Shown: positions 17,554 to 26,389 of the stretch, piece after piece | Position numbering within the stretch: position 1 is the stretch's first letter | Layout of the letters: each line of letters starts with the position of its first letter | NCBI GenBank assembly: GCA_910577685.1 | Contig: CAJTOH010000011.1 | Span: forward strand, 34,508-98,507 | DNA: 64,000 bases | Source of the DNA: an uncultured Dorea sp. | Lineage (GTDB): Bacteria; Bacillota; Clostridia; Lachnospirales; Lachnospiraceae | Direction of reading: 5' to 3' | Made by a program: the position numbers and the translations under genes | Notes under the pieces: model-generated | Databases searched by the model: none | What the model saw: the letters and a program-made list of their open reading frames with translations, nothing else | Told to the model about the DNA's origin: nothing

Positions 17554-18685
17554 TACATTGAATGAATTTTGGGATGGAATCAAAGATATAAGTAAAAATA
17601 ACGAAATATATATATGGGGGATTAGTATCTATGGTAATTTACTTGGCAAATTATTAAATCAGGCAGGAATATCATGGAATGGATATTATGATAACTATAG
17701 TAGTGTAGAAGACAACTGTTTGAACTTAAAGCCTGTTTTTAAAAGTATTGATGTAGAGTTACCAAGAGAAGCTTTTTATATATTGTCAATGAGAAATTAT
17801 GAGGCAGTGAAAAGTCAGCTTTTGGAAAACAAAATAGAAGAAGAACATATTATTTTTTTTAAGGACGCAAAAATATTGGATTCTTTAGAAGAAACGACAA
17901 CGGCGAGTTCTGTTTCAATAAAAAAATTAAAATCTTTTCAAAATATACACAGTGGAGAGAAGTGTTTTATTATTGGAAATGGACCAAGCTTATGTATTGA
18001 GGATCTTGATATGATCTATAAGCTTGGAATTAAATCGTTTGCATGCAATTTGATTTTTAAATGTTATGAAGATACTATTTGGAGACCTGATTACTATTTT
18101 TTTACAGATGGAGTAGGAATTAGAAAAACATTTGGGGATGTAGAAGTTTTAAAATATGCGTTACAAAACTGTAAATATATGTTTAGTCGGAGTAGTGGAT
18201 ATTTATCAATATATGCGGATAGTTTTAAAAATTTAGTTTTGTTTAGGCAGGTTTTTTCGAGCTCGGAAGAAAAATTTGATTTTTCAATAGATTGTTCAGA
18301 TAAAGTGTATATAGGCTATACTGTGACCTATATAATGATTCAAATGGCAGCATATATGGGATTTAAAGAAATATATCTTTTGGGAATGGATCATGATTTC
18401 TCTTTAGACTCTGATCTCACCGGTATGTTAGTGGATAAACAGGAGATTGATAATCATTCGAATATTCTGGGAAATTATCCTATATGGGGACTTCCAAATA
18501 CGAAAAAAACAACTCTTGCCTATATATCGGCTAAAACCCATGCTGACATGAATGGAATAAAAATATATAATGCTACGCGTGGAGGAAAGTTAGAGGTTTT
18601 TGAAAGAGTAAGTTTTGAGGAAATTTTCGATATAGGGAGATGTAAAGATGAAGGTAGTTGCATTAATTCCAATAAAATTGAATAG
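17543..18685 (+). CDS. DUF115/Maf-like flagellin glycosylation protein, copy 1
   Basis: 380 aa. Residues about 20-105 are a diverged Rossmann-like module (IYIWGISIYGNLLGKLLNQ). About 130-375 is a DUF115/MptE-like domain: CFIIGNGPSLCIEDLDM, WRPDYYFFTDG, IYLLGMDHDFS and the terminal YNATRGGKLEVFERVSFEEI. The same domain forms the core of Maf (motility accessory factor) proteins, GT42-like enzymes that transfer CMP-activated ulosonic acids onto flagellin. It overlaps the CMP-sugar synthetase gene by 38 bp, which supports a CMP-sugar donor. A paralogue lies at 21680, on the other side of the Kdo genes. Maf-like Kdo transferase activity is inference. Confidence 0.75.
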   Translation: MQFNTLNEFWDGIKDISKNNEIYIWGISIYGNLLGKLLNQAGISWNGYYDNYSSVEDNCLNLKPVFKSIDVELPREAFYILSMRNYEAVKSQLLENKIEEEHIIFFKDAKILDSLEETTTASSVSIKKLKSFQNIHSGEKCFIIGNGPSLCIEDLDMIYKLGIKSFACNLIFKCYEDTIWRPDYYFFTDGVGIRKTFGDVEVLKYALQNCKYMFSRSSGYLSIYADSFKNLVLFRQVFSSSEEKFDFSIDCSDKVYIGYTVTYIMIQMAAYMGFKEIYLLGMDHDFSLDSDLTGMLVDKQEIDNHSNILGNYPIWGLPNTKKTTLAYISAKTHADMNGIKIYNATRGGKLEVFERVSFEEIFDIGRCKDEGSCINSNKIE

Positions 18686-19301
18686 TCAAAGACTGCCGCA
18701 TAAAAATATATTACCTCTTGCAGGGTATCCGTTGTGTTGGCATATTTGTAATACTTTGAATCAGGTGGAGGACATTGACAAGGTTTACGTTTTTTGTAGT
18801 GATGAAAAAGTAAAAGATTATATTCCGGTGAGTACGAGTTTCCTACGTAGGGATAAATATCTTGATGGTGATGAAATAAAAGGGTTTGATATCTACAACG
18901 AATTTATAAAACAGATAGATGCGGATATATATATTTTGGCACATACGACATCACCGTTTATTAAAAGTGAAACAGTTCGGAAAGCATTGAGTTATGTTAT
19001 TAATGGAAGCCATGATTCTGCATTTTCGGCACAGCGGATTCAAACGTTTGCGTGGTATAAAGGAAAGGCAATAAATTATGATGTTAATGATGTTCCAAGA
19101 ACACAGGATATGGATCCTATTTATGTAGAAACAAGTGGATTTTTTATTTTTAAAAAGGATGTTTTTACTGTACACAATCGAAGAATTGGGTTTCGGCCAT
19201 ATATTCAGGAAGTATCGTATAAGGAAGCTATTGATATTGATAATGAAGAAGATTACAAACTTGCAGAAATGTATGTAAAAATAGATAAAATGAGTGAATG
19301 A
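18648..19301 (+). CDS. CMP-ulosonate synthetase (NeuA/KdsB-type cytidylyltransferase)
   Basis: 217 aa. The N-terminal signature ALIPIKLNSQRLPHKNILPL is the CTP-binding loop of acylneuraminate cytidylyltransferases, and later HTTSPF and ETSGFFIFKK fit the family. The signature is nearer to NeuA than to classical KdsB, but the gene is directly followed (4-bp overlap) by kdsA, kdsD and kdsC, so its substrate is most likely Kdo or a close 8-carbon ulosonate. It makes the CMP-sugar used by a transferase, probably the flanking DUF115/Maf-like proteins. The start is ATG at 18648 with GGGAGAT upstream, inside the previous gene. Confidence 0.85.
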   Translation: MKVVALIPIKLNSQRLPHKNILPLAGYPLCWHICNTLNQVEDIDKVYVFCSDEKVKDYIPVSTSFLRRDKYLDGDEIKGFDIYNEFIKQIDADIYILAHTTSPFIKSETVRKALSYVINGSHDSAFSAQRIQTFAWYKGKAINYDVNDVPRTQDMDPIYVETSGFFIFKKDVFTVHNRRIGFRPYIQEVSYKEAIDIDNEEDYKLAEMYVKIDKMSE

Positions 19302-20083
19302 TGATAATGAAGAAATTAATGTTAATTGCCGGACCGTGCGTAATAGAAACAGAAGAAATGGTAATGAATATAGCGGCTGTCATGAAAGATATTACGGAGA
19401 GACTTTCTATCGACTATTATTTTAAGGCGTCTTTTGATAAGGCTAATCGGACAAGTATTCATTCTTTTCGCGGCCCAGGCTTGAATGATGGTATCGATAT
19501 TTTAAAAAAAGTAAAAAAAGAATTAGGACTGCGTATAGTAACAGATATTCATGAGCCTTATCAGGCGGAAGTGGCAGCAACCGTATGTGATATTATTCAG
19601 ATTCCCGCTTTTCTATGCAGACAAACAGATCTTTTGAGTGCCGCTGCAAAAACCGGAAAAATGATAAATGTGAAGAAAGCGCAGTTTCTTGCACCTTGGG
19701 ATATGAGTAATGTAATCGAGAAAATAAAAGAATCTGGAAATAGAAAAATTTTGCTTTGCGAGAGAGGGACTAGTTTTGGATATAATACTCTTGTTGTAGA
19801 TATGGCAGGAATATGGGAATTAAAAAAATTTGGATATCCTGTAATATTTGATGCCACACATAGTGTACAGAAACCTGGCGGTGGTGGGACAAAAACTAGT
19901 GGAAATAGTTGTTACATAGAGCCTTTAGCGAAAGCTGCAATTGCAGCAGGAGCAGATGCATTGTTCATGGAAGTTCATCCTAATCCGGAGGAGGCGCTTT
20001 CCGACGGCACAAATATGGTTCCGTTGAGTGAAGTGGAAGCCTTATTGGAGAAGGTGAAACGTATTTTTGAAGTCGTACAATAA
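19298..20083 (+). CDS. kdsA: 3-deoxy-8-phosphooctulonate synthase (Kdo-8-P synthase)
   Basis: 261 aa, the normal length. It condenses phosphoenolpyruvate with arabinose 5-phosphate to Kdo 8-phosphate. Signatures are FKASFDKANRTSIHSFRGPG, TDIHEP, PAFLCRQTDLL, INVKKAQFLAP, ERGTSFGYN, FDATHSVQ and MEVHPNP. The N-terminal AGPCVIE has a cysteine where metal-independent enzymes such as that of E. coli have asparagine, so this should be the metal-dependent class (Aquifex type). Three ATG codons lie at 19298, 19301 and 19307; the exact one is uncertain and shifts the length by three residues. Kdo is normally a Gram-negative LPS sugar, so its presence in a flagellin locus of a Gram-positive organism is notable. 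Confidence 0.95.
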   Translation: MMIMKKLMLIAGPCVIETEEMVMNIAAVMKDITERLSIDYYFKASFDKANRTSIHSFRGPGLNDGIDILKKVKKELGLRIVTDIHEPYQAEVAATVCDIIQIPAFLCRQTDLLSAAAKTGKMINVKKAQFLAPWDMSNVIEKIKESGNRKILLCERGTSFGYNTLVVDMAGIWELKKFGYPVIFDATHSVQKPGGGGTKTSGNSCYIEPLAKAAIAAGADALFMEVHPNPEEALSDGTNMVPLSEVEALLEKVKRIFEVVQ

Positions 20084-20136
20084 AGAGTAAATTCGGCGCA
20101 TAGATAAATCATTGTAAAGAGGTGTTGATAGAGACA

Positions 20137-21099
20137 ATGAATGCATTAGAAAGAGCAAGAGATGTATTCGACAAAGAAATTGATGCTTTACAAAAGACAA
20201 AAGATACTTTGGGTGAAGAATTTTTAAGCGCATTGGATCTGATAATGAATTGTGAAGGTAAACTTATTATTACAGGAATAGGTAAACCTGGGCATGTTGC
20301 TAAAAAGTTGGCTGCAACATTTTCTAGTTTGGGAACTCCTGCCTTTCATCTACATCCTGCGGAAGCTCTTCATGGTGATCTTGGCATGGTAACAAACAAG
20401 GATATCGTATTAGTAATTAGCTATAGTGGTGAGAGTGATGAAATTATAAAAATTTTACCATCTATCAAGATGACAGATGCAGTTATAATTGCAGTAACAG
20501 GTGAAAAAGAATCAACATTAGTGAAGTATGGTGATATTGCAATTTTACTTCCGAAATTTGAAGAGGCATGTCATCTTAGGTTGGCTCCAACATCAAGTAC
20601 AACTGCTGCTATGGTTTTAGGGGATGCGTTGGCTGTAGTGGCAAGTGAGAAATCCGGATTTCTGAAAGAAGATTTTGCAAAATTCCATCCGGCGGGCGCA
20701 CTGGGAAAGAGGCTGTGTCTTCATGTGAAAGAACTAATGGTCAAAGGTGAAAAGATTCCTTCTGTGTATCAAGAAACATCTTTATATGAAGCGATTATTG
20801 AGTTAGGACAAAAAGGACAGGGAATGGTAGTTGTAATAAATCAAAATCGTAAAATTATTGGAATTATAACAGATGGTGATTTGCGTAGGATGATGCAACG
20901 GAAAGTTGATATCTATAATGTAAAAGTATTTGAAGTGATGAACAAGAAACCAGTTTGTACTAAACCTGATGAGATGGCGATTAATGTATTGTCTCAATTA
21001 AGAAAAATGAAAATTAATGGTATGGTAGTAGCAAATTTACAAAATGAATTAATGGGAATAATACGGCTTCAAGATATTGTTGATGCAGGGCTTATATAA
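20137..21099 (+). CDS. kdsD: Arabinose-5-phosphate isomerase (KdsD/KpsF/GutQ family)
   Basis: About 320 aa. It interconverts ribulose 5-phosphate and arabinose 5-phosphate, the first step to Kdo. The SIS domain (about 30-175) shows LIITGIGKPGHVAKKLAATF, HPAEALHGDLG, SYSGESDE and LAPTSSTTAAMVLGDALA; FHPAGALGKRL follows. Two CBS domains occupy about 200-320 (IIGIITDGDLRRMM, LMGIIRLQDIVDAG). The start is unclear: GTG at 20122 and TTG at 20125 overlap the likely ribosome site AGAGG, whereas ATG at 20137 is 14 bases from it. It lies between kdsA and kdsC in one run. Confidence 0.93.
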   Translation: MNALERARDVFDKEIDALQKTKDTLGEEFLSALDLIMNCEGKLIITGIGKPGHVAKKLAATFSSLGTPAFHLHPAEALHGDLGMVTNKDIVLVISYSGESDEIIKILPSIKMTDAVIIAVTGEKESTLVKYGDIAILLPKFEEACHLRLAPTSSTTAAMVLGDALAVVASEKSGFLKEDFAKFHPAGALGKRLCLHVKELMVKGEKIPSVYQETSLYEAIIELGQKGQGMVVVINQNRKIIGIITDGDLRRMMQRKVDIYNVKVFEVMNKKPVCTKPDEMAINVLSQLRKMKINGMVVANLQNELMGIIRLQDIVDAGLI

Positions 21100-21172
21100 A
21101 GTATATCATCGAAAAGAAAATAAAGATCTGATGCAGGTAAATAGGGGATTAATATAGAGGGTGTATATTGGT

Positions 21173-21643
21173 ATGGAATTAAATATCAAAGCATTAGTTA
21201 TGGATGTTGACGGAACATTGACGGATGGGAAAATATATATTTGTTCACAGAGTGAGGAATTTAAGGCGTTTAATATTAAAGATGGATATGGTATACATAG
21301 GATACTACCCGAACATAATATAAAATCTGTTCTTATTACAGGTAGAGAATCTAATATAGTTACTAATCGTGCAAGAGAGTTAAATATTGATTATGTGTTT
21401 CAAAATATTGAAGATAAGAAAACGGAAATAGAAAAAATTGCAAAAGAATTAAAATGCGAGTTATCTCAGATCGCCTATATAGGAGATGATATAAATGACA
21501 TTCCTGCAATGAAACTCTGCGGATTAAAGGGATGTCCTGCGGATGCCATATGTGAAGTGCAGTTAATTTGTGATTATGTTTCAACTCAAAATGGAGGTAA
21601 TGGGGCTGTTCGGGACTTTATAGAATGGTTGGTAAATCAATAG
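21173..21643 (+). CDS. kdsC: Kdo-8-phosphate phosphatase (KdsC family HAD)
   Basis: About 156 aa. A minimal cap-less HAD phosphatase of the KdsC group: VMDVDGTLTDGKIYI holds motif I with the family-specific TDG, LITGRES is motif II and YIGDDINDIPAM is motif IV. It removes phosphate from Kdo 8-phosphate. ATG at 21173 follows AGAGGG by 11 bases; a GTG at 21161 overlaps that site. With kdsA, kdsD and the CMP-synthetase it completes the path from ribulose 5-phosphate to CMP-Kdo within 3 kb. Confidence 0.92.
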   Translation: MELNIKALVMDVDGTLTDGKIYICSQSEEFKAFNIKDGYGIHRILPEHNIKSVLITGRESNIVTNRARELNIDYVFQNIEDKKTEIEKIAKELKCELSQIAYIGDDINDIPAMKLCGLKGCPADAICEVQLICDYVSTQNGGNGAVRDFIEWLVNQ

Positions 21644-21679
21644 TAAATTTTATTTATTGCAGAGAAGGTAATTACAACA

Positions 21680-22792
21680 ATGAATTATATGGAAACAGAT
21701 GTGTATATAGAAGCTTTAAAAGTGTTTTCTAAATATAAATTGTATATTGTAGGTGCTGGAAAATATGGTGAGATATTAGGACTATATCTTAATAAGTATA
21801 AAATTCCGTGGGAAGGTTATATAGATAAGAGAATTCAATTAGAGCGTGTGAATGGAAAGCCTGTATATGCCTATAAAGAGATTCAAGATGGATATTTTGT
21901 GGTTTCCTCTTACTTATACAGAGACGAGATTGTCAAAGAATTAAAAAACTGCGGATTTGGGTTAAATTATATTCTTATCTATGAAAATCAGGAAATTTTT
22001 TATGATTTATACAATGATTTAATAGATGTAAGAAAATATACGGAAAAAATAAGAATTTTTTATAAAAAACATATAAAAAAACGCTGCTTCATAATCGGTA
22101 ATGGTCCAAGCCTTAAGGTTGAGGACTTAGAAAAAATGAAAAGAGAATATACCTTTGCATCAAATTCTATTTATGCGTTATATAAGTACACTGATTGGAG
22201 ACCGGTATACTATTGTGCAGGTGATCCTGTTTTTTGTAAAGAAATGATGTCGGCGAAGGAAACATTAATGAAATTGTTGGAGGGATGTAAAGCAGCATTT
22301 ACATCAGCGGCAGGGGAAGGAATACAGTATAGGAACGATGCTGATATGGATAAATTATTTTATGTACATCGGTTAAGTGATAAAGATAATAATGGATATC
22401 CAAGATTTTCAGAAGACTGTAGCAAACAAGTCTATCTGGGGGGGACTATTACGTATGATATGTTGCAGTTGGCTGTGTATATGGGATTTCAGGAAATATA
22501 TTTATTAGGTATGGACTTTAGCTATTCTGTTGAGCGGCATGATGATAATACGATTACGAAAGCCAATATATCTAATCATATGAGGGAAATAGAAGAAGAA
22601 GAAAAAAGATTCTACAAGGGAAATTTGGAGCGATACAGCGTAACATATATGGCAGATATTGATTTACAGCTTGCGGGCTATAAAGCAGCTAAAGAATATG
22701 CAGATTCACATAACATTAAAATATTCAATGCAACTAGAGGAGGAAAATTAGAAGTTTTTCAAAGAGTAAATTTTGATGATATATTTAAATAA
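21680..22792 (+). CDS. DUF115/Maf-like flagellin glycosylation protein, copy 2
   Basis: 370 aa, paralogue of the gene at 17543. The N-terminal module is well formed (LYIVGAGKYGEILGLYLNKY, then WEGYIDKR). The DUF115 domain has CFIIGNGPSLKVEDLEKM, WRPVYYCAGDP, IYLLGMDFSYS and FNATRGGKLEVFQRVNFDDI. The two copies bracket the four Kdo genes, which suggests two acceptor sites or linkages for the same CMP-sugar, or one enzyme per sugar. Membership of the Maf/GT42-like group is inferred from the GNGPSL motif and the C-terminal block; no experiment-derived motif proves the donor. Confidence 0.75.
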   Translation: MNYMETDVYIEALKVFSKYKLYIVGAGKYGEILGLYLNKYKIPWEGYIDKRIQLERVNGKPVYAYKEIQDGYFVVSSYLYRDEIVKELKNCGFGLNYILIYENQEIFYDLYNDLIDVRKYTEKIRIFYKKHIKKRCFIIGNGPSLKVEDLEKMKREYTFASNSIYALYKYTDWRPVYYCAGDPVFCKEMMSAKETLMKLLEGCKAAFTSAAGEGIQYRNDADMDKLFYVHRLSDKDNNGYPRFSEDCSKQVYLGGTITYDMLQLAVYMGFQEIYLLGMDFSYSVERHDDNTITKANISNHMREIEEEEKRFYKGNLERYSVTYMADIDLQLAGYKAAKEYADSHNIKIFNATRGGKLEVFQRVNFDDIFK

Positions 22793-22895
22793 TCATTTGG
22801 GAAAGGGACTATTATATTTTCTGGTGATTACTTTAACTGTATAGGCATTAAAGGCTGTTTTATAAAATGAGGGGATGGAAGGAGTTTGGATATTT

Positions 22896-24098
22896 ATGGA
22901 GCGTATTGGGAAACTGGAGCGGATATATATACAAGAGGTTTTGGACGGACAATTTTCTGCAGGAAATACCTATCGAACAGTTACACGATTAGAGAAAGTA
23001 TTTGCCGAAAAATATCATATTAAACACGCTGTAGCCATGGTGAATGGAACAGCTACACTACATATGGCGTTAGAGGCAGCCGGGGTAGGACCTGGTGATG
23101 AGGTAATCTGTCCGCCGCTTACTATGAGCAGTACATCCATAGCGGTATTGCATGCGAATGCAGTTCCGGTGTTCGCAGATGTGGACAGAGATACGTTCTT
23201 AATTACAGCCGAAAGCATAAAAAAGGTAATCACTAGAAAGACGAAAGCGATTATCACGGTAGCGCTCTATGGGTTGGCGCCGCAGATGAAGGAAATAATG
23301 GATATTGCAGAGAAATATCGGCTTATTGTAATTGAAGATAATGCAGAGTGTTATGGAGCATATCAGGATCATAAATTAGTCGGAACTTATGGTCATATGG
23401 CTTCATACAGTTTTCAGAGTTCTAAGCACCTTACCGCCGGCGAAGGAGGCATTGTCATAACAAATGATGATGATTTAGCCGATAAGCTGAGAAGGTATTC
23501 TGGTCTGGGGTATGCTGGAATTAATGGAGAAAAGGGGCGAATTACGAAAGATGATATTCAAAGCCCGGATTACGAGAGACATGTTATTTTGGGGTGGAAT
23601 TATCGGATGGCGGACTTGTGTGCTGCTGTTGCGCTAGGACAAACAGAGAGGATGGAGGAATTGGTAGAGGCGCGGTGCAGAGCTGCTTTCTGCTATCATG
23701 AACAAGTTGCGGCATGCAAATGGTTACATCCACAGTTTGTTAAAGACGGGAATGTACATTCTTATTGGACTTATGTTGTACGGTTAGATACGGAGATAGT
23801 AGGATGGCATGAATTCAGAAATAAATATCTAGAACTTGGAGGAGATGGAATATATGCTGCGTGGAAGCTTTCTTATCAGGAACCGATGTTCCGGAATAAG
23901 TCCTTTTTGAATAGAGAAAAATTAGGGATATACAAGCCGTACAATTATAATATTGTAAATTGCTTAAACGCGGAGTTTTTACAGCCACGATTGCTGCAGT
24001 TTAAAACCAATTATTATGATTTGGAAGAAGCGAAACAACAGGCAGAGGTACTAAGGAAAACAATTGCATATTTTAACAATAAAAAGAGGATTAAATAA
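22896..24098 (+). CDS. DegT/DnrJ/EryC1/StrS family sugar aminotransferase
   Basis: 400 aa from ATG 22896 (AAGGAG 10 bases upstream); an ATG at 22875 lies directly against GAGGGG and is unlikely. This is a PLP enzyme acting on nucleotide keto-sugars: AMVNGTATLHMAL, EVICPPLTMSST, VIEDNAECYGA and the PLP lysine within YSFQSSKHLTAGEGG. With pseB 0.8 kb downstream it could act as the PseC-like step, aminating the 4-keto sugar made by the dehydratase. The adjacent SpsF-like gene starts immediately after its stop codon. A perosamine-type product is an alternative. Confidence 0.85.
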   Translation: MERIGKLERIYIQEVLDGQFSAGNTYRTVTRLEKVFAEKYHIKHAVAMVNGTATLHMALEAAGVGPGDEVICPPLTMSSTSIAVLHANAVPVFADVDRDTFLITAESIKKVITRKTKAIITVALYGLAPQMKEIMDIAEKYRLIVIEDNAECYGAYQDHKLVGTYGHMASYSFQSSKHLTAGEGGIVITNDDDLADKLRRYSGLGYAGINGEKGRITKDDIQSPDYERHVILGWNYRMADLCAAVALGQTERMEELVEARCRAAFCYHEQVAACKWLHPQFVKDGNVHSYWTYVVRLDTEIVGWHEFRNKYLELGGDGIYAAWKLSYQEPMFRNKSFLNREKLGIYKPYNYNIVNCLNAEFLQPRLLQFKTNYYDLEEAKQQAEVLRKTIAYFNNKKRIK

Positions 24099-24875
24099 AT
24101 GAAATTTTTAGCAATTATACAAGCAAGGTGCGGCTCTTCCAGACTTCCGGCGAAAGTATTGAAAGATTTGTGTGGGAAAACGGCTCTTGAACGTGTTATA
24201 GAACGAGTGAGAAAGAGTAAATATGTTGATGAAGTCATGGTGGCGACTACCATAAATAAAGAAGACATTCCAATTGTTCAATTAGTTTCAAGTATCGGAA
24301 CAAGAGTGTTTGCAGGCAGTTCCCAAGATGTATTGGATAGATATTTTCAATCGGCAAAGTTGCTCCATCCTGAATATGTAATTCGTATTACAGCAGATTG
24401 TCCTGTGTTTGATGCAAAAATACTGGATGATGCGATTGAAAAATTAAAGCCGGAAACGGAGTATATGGCAGCATTATCAGAGACACTTGCAGATGGGTTA
24501 GATTTAGAGATTATGCGTTTTGAATTACTAAAGCTGGCATGGAGCAAAGCGCAGCTTGCTTCTGAGAGGGAGCATGTTACTCTATACATAAAAAATAACA
24601 GAAAGCAGTTTCAGGTCCAAAATTATGAAAGCACCCTTGGGAATTTGCAGAATGAACGATGGACTATTGATGAACCGGAAGATTATCGGTTTATAAAAAA
24701 TATATACGAATATTTTTATCGAATAGGGCGGGAGGATTTTGATTCCGTTGATATATTAAATTATTTGAATAAAAATCCGGAGGTTAGAGAAATAAACCGG
24801 GGTTTTATAAGAAATGAGGGACTTTTAATTTCTCTTCAAAACGATAGAATTGTAAAAAAACCAGACGAGGAGTAA
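24099..24875 (+). CDS. SpsF/PseF-like cytidylyltransferase
   Basis: 258 aa. The N-terminal AIIQARCGSSRLPAKVL is the nucleotide-binding loop of the SpsF group of cytidylyltransferases found in Bacillus spore-coat and flagellin sugar operons. ITADCPVFD and RWTIDEPEDYRFI are further family features. The start codon follows the aminotransferase stop without a gap, and pseB begins 4 bp after the end. In nonulosonate loci this type of protein activates the sugar as a CMP derivative. It is the second CMP-sugar synthetase of the window, so the organism probably activates two different acidic sugars here. Confidence 0.8.
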   Translation: MKFLAIIQARCGSSRLPAKVLKDLCGKTALERVIERVRKSKYVDEVMVATTINKEDIPIVQLVSSIGTRVFAGSSQDVLDRYFQSAKLLHPEYVIRITADCPVFDAKILDDAIEKLKPETEYMAALSETLADGLDLEIMRFELLKLAWSKAQLASEREHVTLYIKNNRKQFQVQNYESTLGNLQNERWTIDEPEDYRFIKNIYEYFYRIGREDFDSVDILNYLNKNPEVREINRGFIRNEGLLISLQNDRIVKKPDEE

Positions 24876-24879
24876 GAAT

Positions 24880-25893
24880 ATGTATAAAGAGATCATTGAC
24901 GGTAAAACAATTCTTGTGACGGGTGGAACAGGATCTTTTGGGAAATGTTTTGTAAAAAATATATTAGAGAAATATAATCCACAAAAGGTTATTATATATT
25001 CCAGGGATGAATTTAAGCAGTTTAATATGGCAAATGAATTTAAAGAGTATGAAGAAAAACTGCGATTTTTTATTGGGGATGTGCGGGATTTAGAGAGAAT
25101 GAGAAGAGCGTTTAGGGGAGTGGATTACGTAATTCATGCTGCTGCATTAAAACAGGTTCCAAGTTGTGAGTATAATCCAAATGAGGCGATTAAAACGAAT
25201 ATACATGGAGCAATGAATGTAATTGAGGCGGCGTTGGATTCCTATGTAAAAAAAGTAGTTGCGCTGTCTACAGATAAGGCTGTGAATCCGGTGAATTTAT
25301 ATGGAGGAACTAAGTTGGTGTCAGACAAGCTTTTTGTGGCGGCGAATTCTTATGTAGGCACATCTGATTTAAATTTTTCTGTTGTACGATATGGAAATGT
25401 GGCGGGAAGCAGGGGGTCTGTTATTCCTTTTTTTAACAGGATTATTCAGGAAGGCAGGAGGGAGTTGCCTATTACGGACTATCGAATGACTAGGTTTTGG
25501 ATAAGTCTTCCGGAAGGCGTGGAATTAGTATTAATGGCATTGAAAGAGGCCTGTGGAGGGGAAACATTTATTAGCAAGATACCGTCTTTTAAGATTACAG
25601 ATTTGGCGCAGGCGATGCTACCAGGATGCGAGATGCCGGAAGTGGGGATACGAGAAGGAGAAAAGTTACATGAAGTTATGGTGACTTTAGAAGATTCGCC
25701 AACGACATATGAGTACGAGAGGCATTATATCATATACCCACAAATGATGTTCAATGAGCGCATGAGAGTAAAACCTAAAGGGAAAAAAGTAGCAGAAGGA
25801 TTTTCTTATAGTTCAGAGAAGAATGAGGAATGGCTGTCAGTGAGACAGATTAGAGACAGATTAGAGAAAGAAATGGCATGCCTTCTAAAATAA
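24880..25893 (+). CDS. pseB: UDP-GlcNAc 4,6-dehydratase (inverting), PseB/FlmA family
   Basis: 337 aa, the family's normal size. An extended SDR with TGGTGSFGKCF (NAD binding), IYSRDEFKQ, FIGDVRD, HAAALKQVP, and LSTDKAVNPVNLYGGTK containing the catalytic Tyr and Lys. These features identify PseB, which makes UDP-2-acetamido-2,6-dideoxy-L-arabino-hexos-4-ulose and starts pseudaminate biosynthesis. It belongs with the aminotransferase and SpsF-like genes just upstream. PseG, the UDP-sugar hydrolase, is not present in the window. Confidence 0.93.
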   Translation: MYKEIIDGKTILVTGGTGSFGKCFVKNILEKYNPQKVIIYSRDEFKQFNMANEFKEYEEKLRFFIGDVRDLERMRRAFRGVDYVIHAAALKQVPSCEYNPNEAIKTNIHGAMNVIEAALDSYVKKVVALSTDKAVNPVNLYGGTKLVSDKLFVAANSYVGTSDLNFSVVRYGNVAGSRGSVIPFFNRIIQEGRRELPITDYRMTRFWISLPEGVELVLMALKEACGGETFISKIPSFKITDLAQAMLPGCEMPEVGIREGEKLHEVMVTLEDSPTTYEYERHYIIYPQMMFNERMRVKPKGKKVAEGFSYSSEKNEEWLSVRQIRDRLEKEMACLLK

Positions 25894-25944
25894 TGGATTA
25901 TCACAAGAGGCAGATACAGATAACTTATAGAAGTACTGTGCTTT

Positions 25945-26378
25945 TTGAAAAAGTCCTTATTGGAAAATACATCTTTGGAAAATAGCAGAATTATAGATAT
26001 TGCTTGCGGGGCAGGAGGAGCGACAAGATATTTTGCAGACCGCCATAAGAACAGTTTTGATGGCGCTCTTTGCCTTCAAACATTATTCTGGCTTCCTGAG
26101 TATGAAGAAGCGTTGAAAAATATATGTGATTTGGGAACGAGGAGGATTGCGTTATCTTTGCTTGGGTATGAAGGAAAAATTAATTTTAATATAGGCTAGC
26201 AAATTATGAGCGGCCGACACCGAAAGGAAAGTTTACCCATAGCTGGTATAATATTTATTCTTTACCGCTTATGAAAGAATTTTTAAAAGTGCGGGAGTTT
26301 AATAAATGTATATATAAAGAGTTACAAGTGTCTGGTGTGCTTATGATGCCGTGGTATTTTATTTATGTTGAGAGATAG
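25945..26378 (+). pseudogene. Decayed SAM-dependent methyltransferase
   Basis: The first part reads LENSRIIDIACGAGGATRYF, a methyltransferase motif I, then jumps to FDGALCLQTLFWLPEYEEAL, with the region between motifs I and IV shorter than expected. The frame stops at 26199. The continuation is in another frame from about 26202 (YERPTPKGKFTHSWYN to MMPWYFIYVER, stop at 26376-26378). So there is at least one frameshift near 26200 and probably an internal deletion. It lies between pseB and an RmlD-like gene, and probably once methylated a glycan sugar. Confidence 0.75.
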
Positions 26379-26389
26379 GATGATTAGAG

